Source of the DNA: CAISKJ01 sp046351555 | GTDB taxonomy: Bacteria; Myxococcota_A; Polyangia; Polyangiales; Ga0077539 | Direction: 5' to 3' | Length of the DNA: 64,000 nucleotides | NCBI GenBank assembly: GCA_046351555.1 | Contig: JAXLYI010000024.1 | Coordinates: 1 to 64,000 of the forward strand | Shown: piece after piece, positions 7,667 to 16,117 of the stretch | Numbering within the stretch: position 1 is the stretch's first letter | Layout: the number at the start of each line of letters is the position of its first letter | Notes under the pieces: model-generated | Database searches by the model: none | What the model was told of the DNA's origin: nothing | The model's input: only the letters and a program-made list of their open reading frames with translations | Program-made: the position numbers and the translations under genes

Positions 7667-8634
7667 GGGGCCACCCGGTAGAGCGCCGCGCCGTACGCCA
7701 TCCCCGCGCCGACGCCCGCCAGAAGGACGTGGTCGCCGGGCTTCACGTCGCGCGTGCGGAAGAGCCGGTCGAGGCTCACGGGGATGGAGGCCGCGCCGAC
7801 GCTCCCCACCTCGGCCACCACGGGGACGATCTTCTCGGGCGCGACGCCGAGGTGTGAGGCGATCTTGTCGAGCATGCGTCCGTTGGGCTGGTGGGGGACG
7901 ACCCACGCGACGTCATCGAGCGAGACGCCGGCCTCGCGGAGAACGCGCTCGGCGCTCGCGCGGAGGGCCTCGTTGGCGAGCTTCGTGAGCTCGTCGTGGG
8001 AGGCGGCGAACTCGATGCGGGCGGGCGGGGGGGACAGCCCCGGGTGGCGCAGCGTCACGCTCCCGCGGAGCGCGCCGCGGTTGCCGAGGTGCGACGCGAG
8101 GACGCCCTCGCCGGGGCGCCCGGGGCCGACGATCACCGCGGCGGCGGCGTCGGCGAGCACGAGGTAGGGGCGCGGGTCGTCGGGCGAGAGGTAGGGCGAG
8201 AGCGTCTCGACGACGACCACGGCGGTGGGCGCGAGGCCCGTCGCCGCCGCGCGGCACGCGACGTCGAAGGCCGAGAGGAAGCCCATGCAGGCGTTGTTGA
8301 GGTCGAACGCGTCGCAGCTCCCGTCGAGCCCGAGGGCCTCGCAGACGGCGTTGGCGTTGGCCGGGATGAGCTCGTCGCCGCCGGTGGAGGTGACGAAGAT
8401 GATCCGGCGGAGGTCGCTCGCGGCGAGCCCGGCGCGCGCGAGGGCGTCGCGCGTGACGGCGGCGCCGAGGTGCGCGGCGCGCTCGCCGGGGGCGATCCAG
8501 TGGCGGGCGCGGATGCCGGTCTTGCGCTCGACGTCCACGGCGTCGCGGCCGGGGAGCGCGGCGGTGAGCGCCGCGGTGGTGCGGGCCGGGCCGGGCAGGA
8601 GCGACGCGGTCGCGAGGACGCGGGCGGGGATCAC
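7663..8634 (-). CDS. 3-oxoacyl-ACP synthase III-like ketosynthase
   Basis: A thiolase-fold condensing enzyme of 323 residues, the usual size for KAS III. The nucleophile is C116 (NNACMGFLSA) and the catalytic His is H248 (VVPHQPNGRMLDKI). The Asn of the FabH triad, normally in GNTSAASIP, is replaced: the motif reads GSVGAASIP with S278. This suggests a specialised enzyme rather than the housekeeping FabH. The GTG start (8632-8634) overlaps the stop of the patatin gene. It supplies a condensation step in the five-gene lipid operon; whether it uses malonyl-ACP, acyl-CoA or couples two chains (OleA-like) cannot be told here. Confidence 0.88.
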   Translation of the reverse strand: MIPARVLATASLLPGPARTTAALTAALPGRDAVDVERKTGIRARHWIAPGERAAHLGAAVTRDALARAGLAASDLRRIIFVTSTGGDELIPANANAVCEALGLDGSCDAFDLNNACMGFLSAFDVACRAAATGLAPTAVVVVETLSPYLSPDDPRPYLVLADAAAAVIVGPGRPGEGVLASHLGNRGALRGSVTLRHPGLSPPPARIEFAASHDELTKLANEALRASAERVLREAGVSLDDVAWVVPHQPNGRMLDKIASHLGVAPEKIVPVVAEVGSVGAASIPVSLDRLFRTRDVKPGDHVLLAGVGAGMAYGAALYRVAP

Positions 8635-10892
8635 GCGTCCTCCGCGCCGATCTCGTCGCGGGCGACGGCGGGGAGGCTCAGGCGCCCCCACGCCTCTTGA
8701 ATCTCGCGCATGACGTTGGCGACCTCGGGCTCGGCCTCGCGGGCGATCACCTCGCCGTTGCCGAAGTCCCAGGGCATCACCGAGGTGGGCGCGGCGTTGT
8801 AGGTGACGTCGGCGAGGTGGGCGTCGCGGCTCCCCGCCGAGTGCATGAGGATGAGCATCGAGCGGACCATGTCGGACAGGCGCCCGAGGGGGTTGAGCTC
8901 GTGGAGGAACCTCCCGCCCCAGCGCTCGGGGAGGAGCGGCTGCGGCACCTTCGTCATCGGCGCGGGCTGCGAGACGACGTTGGAGGCGATGACGAGGTCG
9001 GCGCCCTCCTGGGCGACGACGTCCTCGGGGACGTTGTTGATGATCCCGCCGTCGACGAGGCGGTAGCCCCGGCTGGTGACCGGGCTGAAGGTGAGGGGGA
9101 AGGCGCCGCTCGCGCGGACGCCGCGGCCGACGGTTCCTCCCTTGATCGCGCGCTGGGTGCCGGTGGCGACGTCGGTGGCGACGGGGAAGAAGGGGACGTC
9201 GAGGTCTTCGAGCTCGCGGCCGCCGAGGTCGCGGTCGACGAGGCGCGACACCGAGCGCGACGAGATGAAGCCCTCGGCCACCGCGAGGCGGAGCGCGTTG
9301 GCGCGGCGGAAGAGGAGCGACGCGCCGTCCTCGCCGAGCGCGCACCAGTAGGCGCCCACCACCGCGCCGAAGCTGCACCCGGCGACGAGGTCGATCGGGA
9401 TGCCGGCGGCGGCGACGGCGCGCAGGAGGGTGATGTGCGCGTAGCCCCAGGCCCCGCCGCCGCCGAGCGCGAGGCCGACGCGGCGGTTGGAGACGGCGCG
9501 GGCGAGGCGGGCGACGCTGTCGGCCTCGTGGCGCGGGAGCTCGGCGAGCCGCTCGTGGCCGCGGGCCATGCGCTCGAGGTCGATGCGGAGGCGCACGGTG
9601 CCCGCGGGCAGCGAGGCCATCGAGGATGCTGCGGTCTGGGGTGCGCCGAGGAGGGCGGCGTGGAGGGCGGGCACGTCGCCGAGGGCCGCGGCGCGCGGCG
9701 AGGAGGCGGGCTCACGGGCGACGTACACGGCCTTGTCGACGCGGTGGGCGATGGCGGCGAGGAGCGCGTCGCCGCGGTCGCCGGGGTCGAGGAAGACGTA
9801 GTCGAAGCGGGGCCCGTGGTCGGCGAGGAGGTCGCCGAGGCGCGCGCCGGCGTCGGCGTCGTCGGCGTGGATGGTGGCGCGGAGCACGCGGGCGCCGACC
9901 CGCGCGACGTGGGTCACGCCGTCGCCCGCGGGGGCGAAGCGGACGAGGAGGACGTGGTCCAGGTGGCGCTCGGCGAGGTAGTCGGCGACGAGGCGGACGA
10001 GGCCCGCCGCGGATGCGCCCTGCTCGGTGAGGAAGAGGCGCGTCTCGCAGGGGTGGACGTGCTCGCCCGCGGCGCCGAGCGCGCCGGGCTCGGCGCGCCC
10101 GCGGCGGTGCGTTTGCGATGCGGCGAGCAGTCGGCGGTAGGTGTCCGAGCGCACCCGCGCGAGGCGGACGGGCCCCACCGCCGTGACGGTGGTCGGCTGC
10201 GGCGTGTTGAACACCAGCGCCACGTCGCCGAAGACGTCCCCCGCGTGGAGCGTGTCGACGACCACGGGGGCGGCACCCTCGCCGTGCGACACCGTCACCT
10301 GGAGCGAGCCCGCGACGACGAAGAAGAAGCCCGGCGCGCCGTCGCCCTGGCGCAGCGCGACCTCGTCGGGGGCGAGGCGCGCGATCTCCGCCACCTCGCA
10401 CATCTCGCCGAGGGCGCGGGGGCTGAAATAGCGCGCGAGGGCCGAGCGGCGCAGGCCCGCGAGCACGTCGGGCTCGAGGCCCCGGAGCTCGGTGAGGTCG
10501 TCGACGATGTCGGCGAGGGCCGGCACCTCGGCGCGGAGCGCTTCGAAGCGGTCGCGCGGGAGCACGAGGAGCCGGGCGGCGGTGACGCTGCGCGCGCCGA
10601 TCGACGAGGGCCCGCGCTGGAAGAGCGAGGCCTCGCCGAAGACGCTCCCGGCGGTGACGGTGCGGCTCACGGGGACGGCGCCGGTGCGGGCGTTGAGGGC
10701 GACGCTGACCTCGCCGCGGACCACGAGGCAGAGCCCCGGGTCGCCGAGGTGCGCGCCGATGCGCCAGAGCACCTCTGCGGGGCGGAGTTCGCGCGGGCTC
10801 ATCGCCGCGGCCACGCGGGCGCGCTCGTCGTCGGACAGCCGGCTGAAGGCGGGGCTCTGGGCGAGGATCTTCAGGTCGTGCTCGGCGTGCAT
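8631..10892 (-). CDS. Patatin-like phospholipase with two cyclic-nucleotide-binding-type domains
   Basis: A 753-residue serine lipase. Residues 10-260 hold two CNB/cNMP-type beta-rolls (for example GEVSVALNAR and AGDVFGDVALVF), followed by a linker domain (about 290-440) and a patatin domain from 473. The oxyanion loop is GGGGAWGYAH, the nucleophile S507 lies in GCSFG, and the catalytic D614 lies in VDGGIINNVP. The layout matches NTE/YchK-type esterases. The start ATG (10890-10892) was chosen because CNB homology begins just after it. The leader carries a strong hairpin (CGCGCCCC 10902-10909 with GGGGCGCG 10913-10920) directly before AAAAAACCTATG. It is the first gene of the operon and could free acyl chains for the later enzymes. 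Confidence 0.88.
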   Translation of the reverse strand: MHAEHDLKILAQSPAFSRLSDDERARVAAAMSPRELRPAEVLWRIGAHLGDPGLCLVVRGEVSVALNARTGAVPVSRTVTAGSVFGEASLFQRGPSSIGARSVTAARLLVLPRDRFEALRAEVPALADIVDDLTELRGLEPDVLAGLRRSALARYFSPRALGEMCEVAEIARLAPDEVALRQGDGAPGFFFVVAGSLQVTVSHGEGAAPVVVDTLHAGDVFGDVALVFNTPQPTTVTAVGPVRLARVRSDTYRRLLAASQTHRRGRAEPGALGAAGEHVHPCETRLFLTEQGASAAGLVRLVADYLAERHLDHVLLVRFAPAGDGVTHVARVGARVLRATIHADDADAGARLGDLLADHGPRFDYVFLDPGDRGDALLAAIAHRVDKAVYVAREPASSPRAAALGDVPALHAALLGAPQTAASSMASLPAGTVRLRIDLERMARGHERLAELPRHEADSVARLARAVSNRRVGLALGGGGAWGYAHITLLRAVAAAGIPIDLVAGCSFGAVVGAYWCALGEDGASLLFRRANALRLAVAEGFISSRSVSRLVDRDLGGRELEDLDVPFFPVATDVATGTQRAIKGGTVGRGVRASGAFPLTFSPVTSRGYRLVDGGIINNVPEDVVAQEGADLVIASNVVSQPAPMTKVPQPLLPERWGGRFLHELNPLGRLSDMVRSMLILMHSAGSRDAHLADVTYNAAPTSVMPWDFGNGEVIAREAEPEVANVMREIQEAWGRLSLPAVARDEIGAEDA

Positions 10893-10990
10893 AGGTTTTT
10901 TCGCGCCCCGTCGGGGCGCGGCAAGCCACCACGGGCGGCGCCCCGGCGTCAAGCGGGCCCACAAGCCCTCCCCGGGCGTGTGACATCCGT

Positions 10991-11000
10991 GAGAATTCTC
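10991..11000. promoter_or_regulatory. Palindrome GAGAATTCTC, site 1
   Basis: A perfect 10-bp palindrome in the 179-bp divergent region between the patatin operon and the dikinase operon. The same decamer recurs at 15032-15041 and, 9 of 10 bases, at 55811-55820, all between genes. So AT-rich a word is rare in this genome, so it may be an operator; no regulator is identified. Confidence 0.4.
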
Positions 11001-11071
11001 GAAGGCGCCCGCGGCGCCGGCCATTCACCGCGACGACGCCCCCGCGACCCACGGCACCACGGAGTCCATCG

Positions 11072-13132
11072 ATGGCCCGACGCTCACCCCTGCTTGTCCT
11101 GGCGGCCCTGGCCGCCGCCTCCGCGCGCTGCTCGTCGGGCGAGGCGCCCGCGGCGCCCTCCAGCGAGCTCCCCAACGTCACGCTCACCGAGGGGGCGTGC
11201 ACGGTCGCCGACGCGACGATGGCCCCTGACTCGCTGCGCCGGATCCAGTGCAACGCGGACTTCAACGCCCTCGCCTCCGCGCCGCTCGACGCGACGCTCC
11301 CCGGCGCGCGCTCGGTGAAGGTCATCTACGACCGCACCAACGGCAACCTCTACTTCCAGAACAGCGTCCGCTACCAGATCCACTACGCCTACGCCTCGCG
11401 CTTCCTCTCGGGCAACGGGATGCCCGTGGTGCCGACGCTCGCCACCTTCAACACCACGGAGTACTTCTCGCCCGACCGCCGCTTCGTCCTGGGCGCGGTG
11501 ACGCACTACGAGGGGCCGCGCGTGTGGGCGCTCGAGCTCTCGCCCTACGACACGGCCTCCGCCGAGCTCACCGCCACGCTCTACAACGCCGTGAAGGCGG
11601 CGGGCTTCTTCGGGCCGGCGCTCACCTTCCACCCGTCATCCGACTCGGTCGCGCGGATGGCCCGCTCGCTCCCGTCGAGCGTGCGGGTCGCCACCACCGA
11701 CCAGATCTACGCCCGCATCGACTACCAGCCCCTCACGCTCGGGCGCGCGATCGGCCGGCTGCGCTTCGCCCGCGCCGCCACCCTCGCCTCGCAGTACCTC
11801 GACTTCGAAGACATCGTGGTGCTCGACGAGGCCCCCAACGACATCTCCGTCGTCCGCGGGCTCATCACCCAGACCTTCCAGACGCCCCTCTCGCACATCA
11901 ACGTCCTCGCGCAGAACCGCCACACGCCCAACCTGGGCCTGCGCGGCGCGATGACCAACCCGACGCTCCGCGCCCTCGAGGGCCGCCTCGTCGAGCTCGT
12001 CGCGTCGGCCGAGGCGTGGACGGTGCGCGAGGTCACCACCGCGGAGGCCGAGACCTTCTGGGCCGCCAACCGCCCGGCGGCGGTCACCCTCCCGCCGCTC
12101 AACCTCACCGAGCAGCGCGTGCTCGACATCGCGGAGGTGACGCCCGAGCCCACCGGCACCCAGACGCTCCGCGGCAACATCGTGGAGGCCGTCCGCGCCT
12201 TCGGCGGCAAGGCCGCGCAGTACTCCATCCTCGCCCGCACCGAGCGGGTCAACATCCTCCCGGCGTTCGCGATCCCGGTGTACTTCTACGACGCCTTCAT
12301 GCGCGACAACGGGCTCTACGATCGGATGACGGCGCTCCAGGCCGACGCGCGCTTCCGCGACGACCCGGCGTACCGCTCGGCGCGGCTCGGGGAGTTTCAC
12401 GACCTCATCATGCGGGGGACGGTGCCGGCCGCGCTCCAGGCCGCGATCCGCGAGCGGGCGGCGACCCCGACCTTCCGCGGCCGCTCGCTGCGCTTCCGCA
12501 CCAGCACCAACAGCGAGGACCTCGACGGCTTCCCCTGCGCCGGCTGCTACGAGTCGCACACCGGCGACCCCGCGCAGTGGGACGACGTCCTCGACGCGAT
12601 CCGCGAGACGTACGCGAGCGCCTGGTCGTACCGCACCTACCAGGAGCGCTCGTACTACGGCGTCGACCACCGCTCGGTCGGGATGGCGCTGCTCGTCCAC
12701 CACTACTTCCCCGAGGAGGCGGCCAACGGCGTCGCGGTGACCTCCAACCCCTTCGACGCCGCGGGGCTCGACCCGGCCTTCTACGTCAACGTGCAGTTCG
12801 GCGGCGACTCCGAGGTGGTGCACCCGCCGCCGGGCGTGTCGAGCGACCAGTTTCTCTACTACTTCTCGCAGCCGGGGCAGCCGACCAACTTCATCGCGCG
12901 GTCGAGCCTCATCCCCGACGGGCACACCGTGCTCACGCCCGCGCAGACGTACGAGCTGGGCACGGCGCTCAACGCCATCCACCAGCGCTTCTCCGCCGCC
13001 TACGGCCCCGCCGCGGGGAACACCGGCTGGTACGCGATGGACGTGGAGTTCAAGTTCGACGCCGACGGCCAGTGGACCACGCCGCGCCTCGTGGTGAAGC
13101 AGGCCCGCCCCTACCCCGGAAGAGGACAATGA
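11072..13132 (+). CDS. Exported PEP/pyruvate-dikinase-like protein
   Basis: A 686-residue protein with an N-terminal export signal (MARRSPLLVLAALAAASA); the Cys at 20 follows an Arg, so signal peptidase I cleavage is more likely than a lipoprotein. A phosphohistidine swivel motif PLSHINVLAQ gives H275. An ATP-grasp-type dikinase domain follows, with GGKAAQ (378-383), SLRFRTSTNSEDLDGF (472-487) and ANGVAVTSNPF. The swivel before the ATP domain is the order of glucan/water dikinases, opposite to PPDK. Known members of the fold use ATP in the cytoplasm, so export is odd. It is first of four genes overlapping by ATGA. Confidence 0.8.
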   Translation: MARRSPLLVLAALAAASARCSSGEAPAAPSSELPNVTLTEGACTVADATMAPDSLRRIQCNADFNALASAPLDATLPGARSVKVIYDRTNGNLYFQNSVRYQIHYAYASRFLSGNGMPVVPTLATFNTTEYFSPDRRFVLGAVTHYEGPRVWALELSPYDTASAELTATLYNAVKAAGFFGPALTFHPSSDSVARMARSLPSSVRVATTDQIYARIDYQPLTLGRAIGRLRFARAATLASQYLDFEDIVVLDEAPNDISVVRGLITQTFQTPLSHINVLAQNRHTPNLGLRGAMTNPTLRALEGRLVELVASAEAWTVREVTTAEAETFWAANRPAAVTLPPLNLTEQRVLDIAEVTPEPTGTQTLRGNIVEAVRAFGGKAAQYSILARTERVNILPAFAIPVYFYDAFMRDNGLYDRMTALQADARFRDDPAYRSARLGEFHDLIMRGTVPAALQAAIRERAATPTFRGRSLRFRTSTNSEDLDGFPCAGCYESHTGDPAQWDDVLDAIRETYASAWSYRTYQERSYYGVDHRSVGMALLVHHYFPEEAANGVAVTSNPFDAAGLDPAFYVNVQFGGDSEVVHPPPGVSSDQFLYYFSQPGQPTNFIARSSLIPDGHTVLTPAQTYELGTALNAIHQRFSAAYGPAAGNTGWYAMDVEFKFDADGQWTTPRLVVKQARPYPGRGQ

Positions 13133-13833
13133 AACGAACGATGCTCCCCGCGGCCGCCGCGCTCGGCGCCGCCCTCGCGCTCCCCCTCGGCGCGCAGGCC
13201 AACGCCGAGTCGCAGGAGGCGTGGTTCGACCTCGGCGCCCGCGTCGTGCCCGTCCGCCGCCTGCGCCTCACCTTCACCCAGAGCACGCGCCTCTCGCTCA
13301 TCGGGCTGAGCCGGGTGATCCCCGAGGTCGAGGCCGACTACCGCGTCTGGGGCCCGCTGCGCATCGGCGTCGGGTACCGCTACATCTGGCGCCGCGACTC
13401 GCAGTGGGTCGCGGAGGACGGCCACCGCCTCCAGGCCGACGTCATGGCCCAGTTCGAAGTCCGCAACGTCGACATCGAGCTCCGCTCGCGCGTCCAGTGG
13501 CGCACGATGAACGAGTACCACGCCGGCGAGTACCTCCCCGACGACCGCTCGATGTGGCGCAACCGCGTCAACGTCGAGTGGCACTTCCACAACCCCTTCA
13601 CCGTCAACGCCCTCGTCGAGCACTGGACGCGCCTCGACGGCGGCCCGGCCCACGACCGCGTCCGCGCCGGCGTCGGCTTCTCCGCCGAGGTCTCGCGCTG
13701 GCGGCTCTACGCGTACTACCTCCGCGACATGCCCGGCGACCTCGACTCCCCCAACGTCAACGTCTTCGGCCTCAACGCGCGCGTCAGCTTCGACATCGCG
13801 CCGCCGCGCCGTCGGCAAGGGGGCGGGCGATGA
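13129..13833 (+). CDS. DUF2490-like outer-membrane beta-barrel protein
   Basis: A 234-residue protein with a Sec signal peptide (MKRTMLPAAAALGAALALPLGAQANA) followed by alternating beta strands rich in Arg, Tyr and Trp (RLRLTFTQSTRLSL, RIGVGYRYIWRRD, IELRSRVQWRTMNEYH). This pattern matches DUF2490 proteins, which form small outer-membrane barrels. Its ATG overlaps the dikinase stop and an AAGAGG ribosome-binding sequence lies just upstream. It probably forms an envelope unit with the next two genes. Confidence 0.75.
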   Translation: MKRTMLPAAAALGAALALPLGAQANAESQEAWFDLGARVVPVRRLRLTFTQSTRLSLIGLSRVIPEVEADYRVWGPLRIGVGYRYIWRRDSQWVAEDGHRLQADVMAQFEVRNVDIELRSRVQWRTMNEYHAGEYLPDDRSMWRNRVNVEWHFHNPFTVNALVEHWTRLDGGPAHDRVRAGVGFSAEVSRWRLYAYYLRDMPGDLDSPNVNVFGLNARVSFDIAPPRRRQGGGR

Positions 13834-14483
13834 GCGCGCGCCTCTCCGCGGCCCTGGCGGTGATGGCCCTCACGCTCGCGGCCCCCTCCGTCGCCCACGC
13901 GCAGCGGCACGGCCGGTGGAGCTTCGGGATGGAGGTCGGCGCGGGCACGATGGTCCACGACTTCGACCACGACGGGGTGTCGGCCGACACGCCCGCGCTG
14001 TCGGTGGCGTCGCGCTTCGGCATCGAGCTCGCCGGCCCCTTCGCGGTGCAGGTCGGCGGCGCCTACGGGCGCTTCTTCCGCGAGCACCGCGGCATCCAGC
14101 TCGTGGGGTGGACGCTCGGCGCGCGCTACGAGCCGCGCGTCGGCCACCTCGGGCTCCTGCGCGTCGACGCCAACGCCGGGGCGTACATCCCGGGCTCGAC
14201 GGTGGCCTTCGGCGTCGACGGCGGGGTGGCCTTCGAGTTCCGCGTCGGGCAGACCTTCTCCGTCGGCCCCTTCGCCCGCTTCACCCACGTGTGGAACGGC
14301 CGCGAAGGCGTGGCCACCCCGCTCCGCCCCTACGCCGCCACCGCGTCGCAGGACACGAGCGACATCCACTGGTGGGTCGTCGGCCTGTCGTTCACCGTCG
14401 AGCGAAGGCCCAAGGCCCCCGAGCAATCCGGTCAACACACCGCGCCCGCGCACGAAGCCGGGGCGGAGGAGTCTTCGTCATGA
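13830..14483 (+). CDS. Outer-membrane beta-barrel protein
   Basis: A 217-residue protein with a clear signal peptide ending APSVAHAQ and repeated amphipathic strands (WSFGMEVGAGTMVHDF, VQVGGAYGRFFREH, LGARYEPRVG, VDGGVAFEFRVGQTF). The family resembles small porin-like or OmpA-barrel proteins; no pore size or ligand can be read from it. The ATG overlaps the stop of the DUF2490 gene and its own stop overlaps the start of the next gene, so all four genes are translationally coupled. Confidence 0.7.
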   Translation: MSARLSAALAVMALTLAAPSVAHAQRHGRWSFGMEVGAGTMVHDFDHDGVSADTPALSVASRFGIELAGPFAVQVGGAYGRFFREHRGIQLVGWTLGARYEPRVGHLGLLRVDANAGAYIPGSTVAFGVDGGVAFEFRVGQTFSVGPFARFTHVWNGREGVATPLRPYAATASQDTSDIHWWVVGLSFTVERRPKAPEQSGQHTAPAHEAGAEESSS

Positions 14484-14998
14484 AGTGGGCAGTGCGTATC
14501 GTGGTGGGTATCGCCCTGGCGGCGTCGTCGTGCGGGCCCAACGACCCCATGGCGACGAAGCTGGCGTTCAACGAGATCGCCGCGACCGGCGACGACTTCG
14601 TGGAGTTCTACAACACCACCGACGCGGCGCTCGACGTGTCGGGCTACGGCGCCACCGACAGCCGCGACGACGGGCTCCCGCGGCTCGGGCGGACGATCAA
14701 GTTCCCCGCCGGGACGACCGTGCCGGCGCACGGCTTCCTGGTGGTGCTCTTCGAGGGCGACTGCCCCGCGGCCTCGTCGACGTACGTGTGCATCCAGGCG
14801 CCGCCCCTCAACGGCGGCGGCGTCTCGTCGAGCCACCCCGAGAACGTCCACCTCATCGACCCCGACGACCAGGAGATCAGCTCCGTCCGCTTCCCCGGCG
14901 CCACCGTCACCCGCGGCTGGACGTGGGGCCGCGTGCCCGACGGAACCGGCGATTTCGGCGTCACCCGCCGCTCCCCCGGCAGCGCCAACGCGCGCTGA
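14480..14998 (+). CDS. Lamin-tail-domain lipoprotein
   Basis: A 172-residue protein with a lipoprotein signal (MKWAVRIVVGIALAASSC). The mature part is one lamin-tail domain: LAFNEIAATGDDFVEFYNTTDAALDVSGY at the start, GTTVPAHGFLVVLFEGD in the middle and the characteristic RGWTWGRVPDGTGDFGVTRRSPGSAN at the end. Bacterial lamin-tail domains occur on secreted and surface proteins and are thought to bind or anchor. It closes the four-gene operon that begins with the exported dikinase. Confidence 0.85.
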   Translation: MKWAVRIVVGIALAASSCGPNDPMATKLAFNEIAATGDDFVEFYNTTDAALDVSGYGATDSRDDGLPRLGRTIKFPAGTTVPAHGFLVVLFEGDCPAASSTYVCIQAPPLNGGGVSSSHPENVHLIDPDDQEISSVRFPGATVTRGWTWGRVPDGTGDFGVTRRSPGSANAR

Positions 14999-15031
14999 CC
15001 GACCCCGATCCCCACACCCCACCCTTCCGCC

Positions 15032-15041
15032 GAGAATTCTC
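15032..15041. promoter_or_regulatory. Palindrome GAGAATTCTC, site 2
   Basis: The second exact copy of the decamer found at 10991-11000. It lies in the 80-bp gap between the lamin-tail gene and ftsQ, about 38 bp before the ftsQ ATG. Confidence 0.4.
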
Positions 15042-15078
15042 GGTGCCGCGTCGATCGGTGGTACCTCCTCCCCCGTCG

Positions 15079-16059
15079 ATGCCCGCGCCCACGACCGCCA
15101 CACCGACGCCGCCCGTCGCCCCGTCGGCGCCCCCCGCGCCCCGCCCGGCCGCGCCCCGCGCCAACCGCTCGAAGCGCGCGGAGACCTCCGCCGCGACCGC
15201 GCCTTCTGCGCGCGAGACGGAGACGCCCGAAGCGCCCGACGAGCCCGCGCCGAAGCGCTCCCCCCGCGCCCCGAAGACGTCGCGCAAGGAGCAGCTCAGG
15301 GCCCTCGGCCTGCGGCTGCGCCAGGCGCTCTCGGTGCTGTCTGCGGTGGCGATTTTCGCCGGGCTCGGCGTCGGGGCGCGCGAGGGGCACCGCTGGCTCC
15401 GCACGACGCCGCGCTTCAACGCCCGCGACATCACCGTCACGGGCCTGGGCCGCACCGCCCGCGAGGACGTGCTCCGCGCCGTCGGCGTCGACGTGCCGCG
15501 CAACGTGCTGTCGATCGACTGCGACCGCGCCGCGCGCGCGGTGGAGGCGCTCCCGTGGGTGGCCCGCGCGACCGTGACGCGCCGGCTCCCGGGAGTGGTC
15601 GCGGTGTCGGTGGAGGAGCGCAGCGCCACGGCCGTCGTCGCCGCGGGCGGGCTCTACCTGGTCGACGCCGACGGGGCCGTGTTCAAGCGGTCGCTGCCCG
15701 GCGACCCCTCCGACCTGCCGGTGATCACCGGGGTGCCGCGCGGCACCTTCGAGCAGGACCCGGCCGGCGCGCGCGAGGAGGTGCGCGACGCGCTCGCGCT
15801 CCTCGCCGACGTCGAGTCGAGCGCGGTGGGCGCGGCGCTGCGCATCGAGGAGGTGCACCGCGAGCGGACGGGCGACCTCTCGGTGGTGGTCGGCGGGACG
15901 CACGTGTGGCTCGGCCGCGGGCCCTACCGCGCGAAGCTCACCCGGCTGCGGGTGGTGCTGCGCGAGCTCGAGCGCCGCGGGCTGCGCGCCAGCGAGATCC
16001 ACCTGGAGACCGACCGCAACCCCGAGCGCGTGACCGTGCGGCTCGCCGCGGGGGCGTGA
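15079..16059 (+). CDS. ftsQ: Cell-division protein FtsQ
   Basis: A bitopic membrane protein that links early and late parts of the divisome. A 75-residue Pro/Ala/Lys-rich cytoplasmic segment precedes one membrane helix (ALSVLSAVAIFAGLGVGA). The POTRA domain follows, FNARDITVTGLGRTAREDVLRAVGV, then the FtsQ beta domain with GVVAVSVEERSATAVVAAGGLYLVDADGAVF. It has 326 residues from the ATG at 15079; an in-frame GTG at 15043 would add 12. No other division or cell-wall gene is in the window, so the gene is separated from the usual dcw cluster, at least on this side. Confidence 0.88.
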   Translation: MPAPTTATPTPPVAPSAPPAPRPAAPRANRSKRAETSAATAPSARETETPEAPDEPAPKRSPRAPKTSRKEQLRALGLRLRQALSVLSAVAIFAGLGVGAREGHRWLRTTPRFNARDITVTGLGRTAREDVLRAVGVDVPRNVLSIDCDRAARAVEALPWVARATVTRRLPGVVAVSVEERSATAVVAAGGLYLVDADGAVFKRSLPGDPSDLPVITGVPRGTFEQDPAGAREEVRDALALLADVESSAVGAALRIEEVHRERTGDLSVVVGGTHVWLGRGPYRAKLTRLRVVLRELERRGLRASEIHLETDRNPERVTVRLAAGA

Positions 16060-16117
16060 CACATCCGACGACGCGCCGCGGCGGAGCTGTGGTAGCGTCT
16101 GCGGCCGCCCGGAGGCG

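Noticed and set aside
10891..10920. Rho-independent terminator
   Set aside because: The hairpin is strong, but the T run precedes it on the plus strand and becomes A after it on the minus strand, so neither direction gives a terminator.
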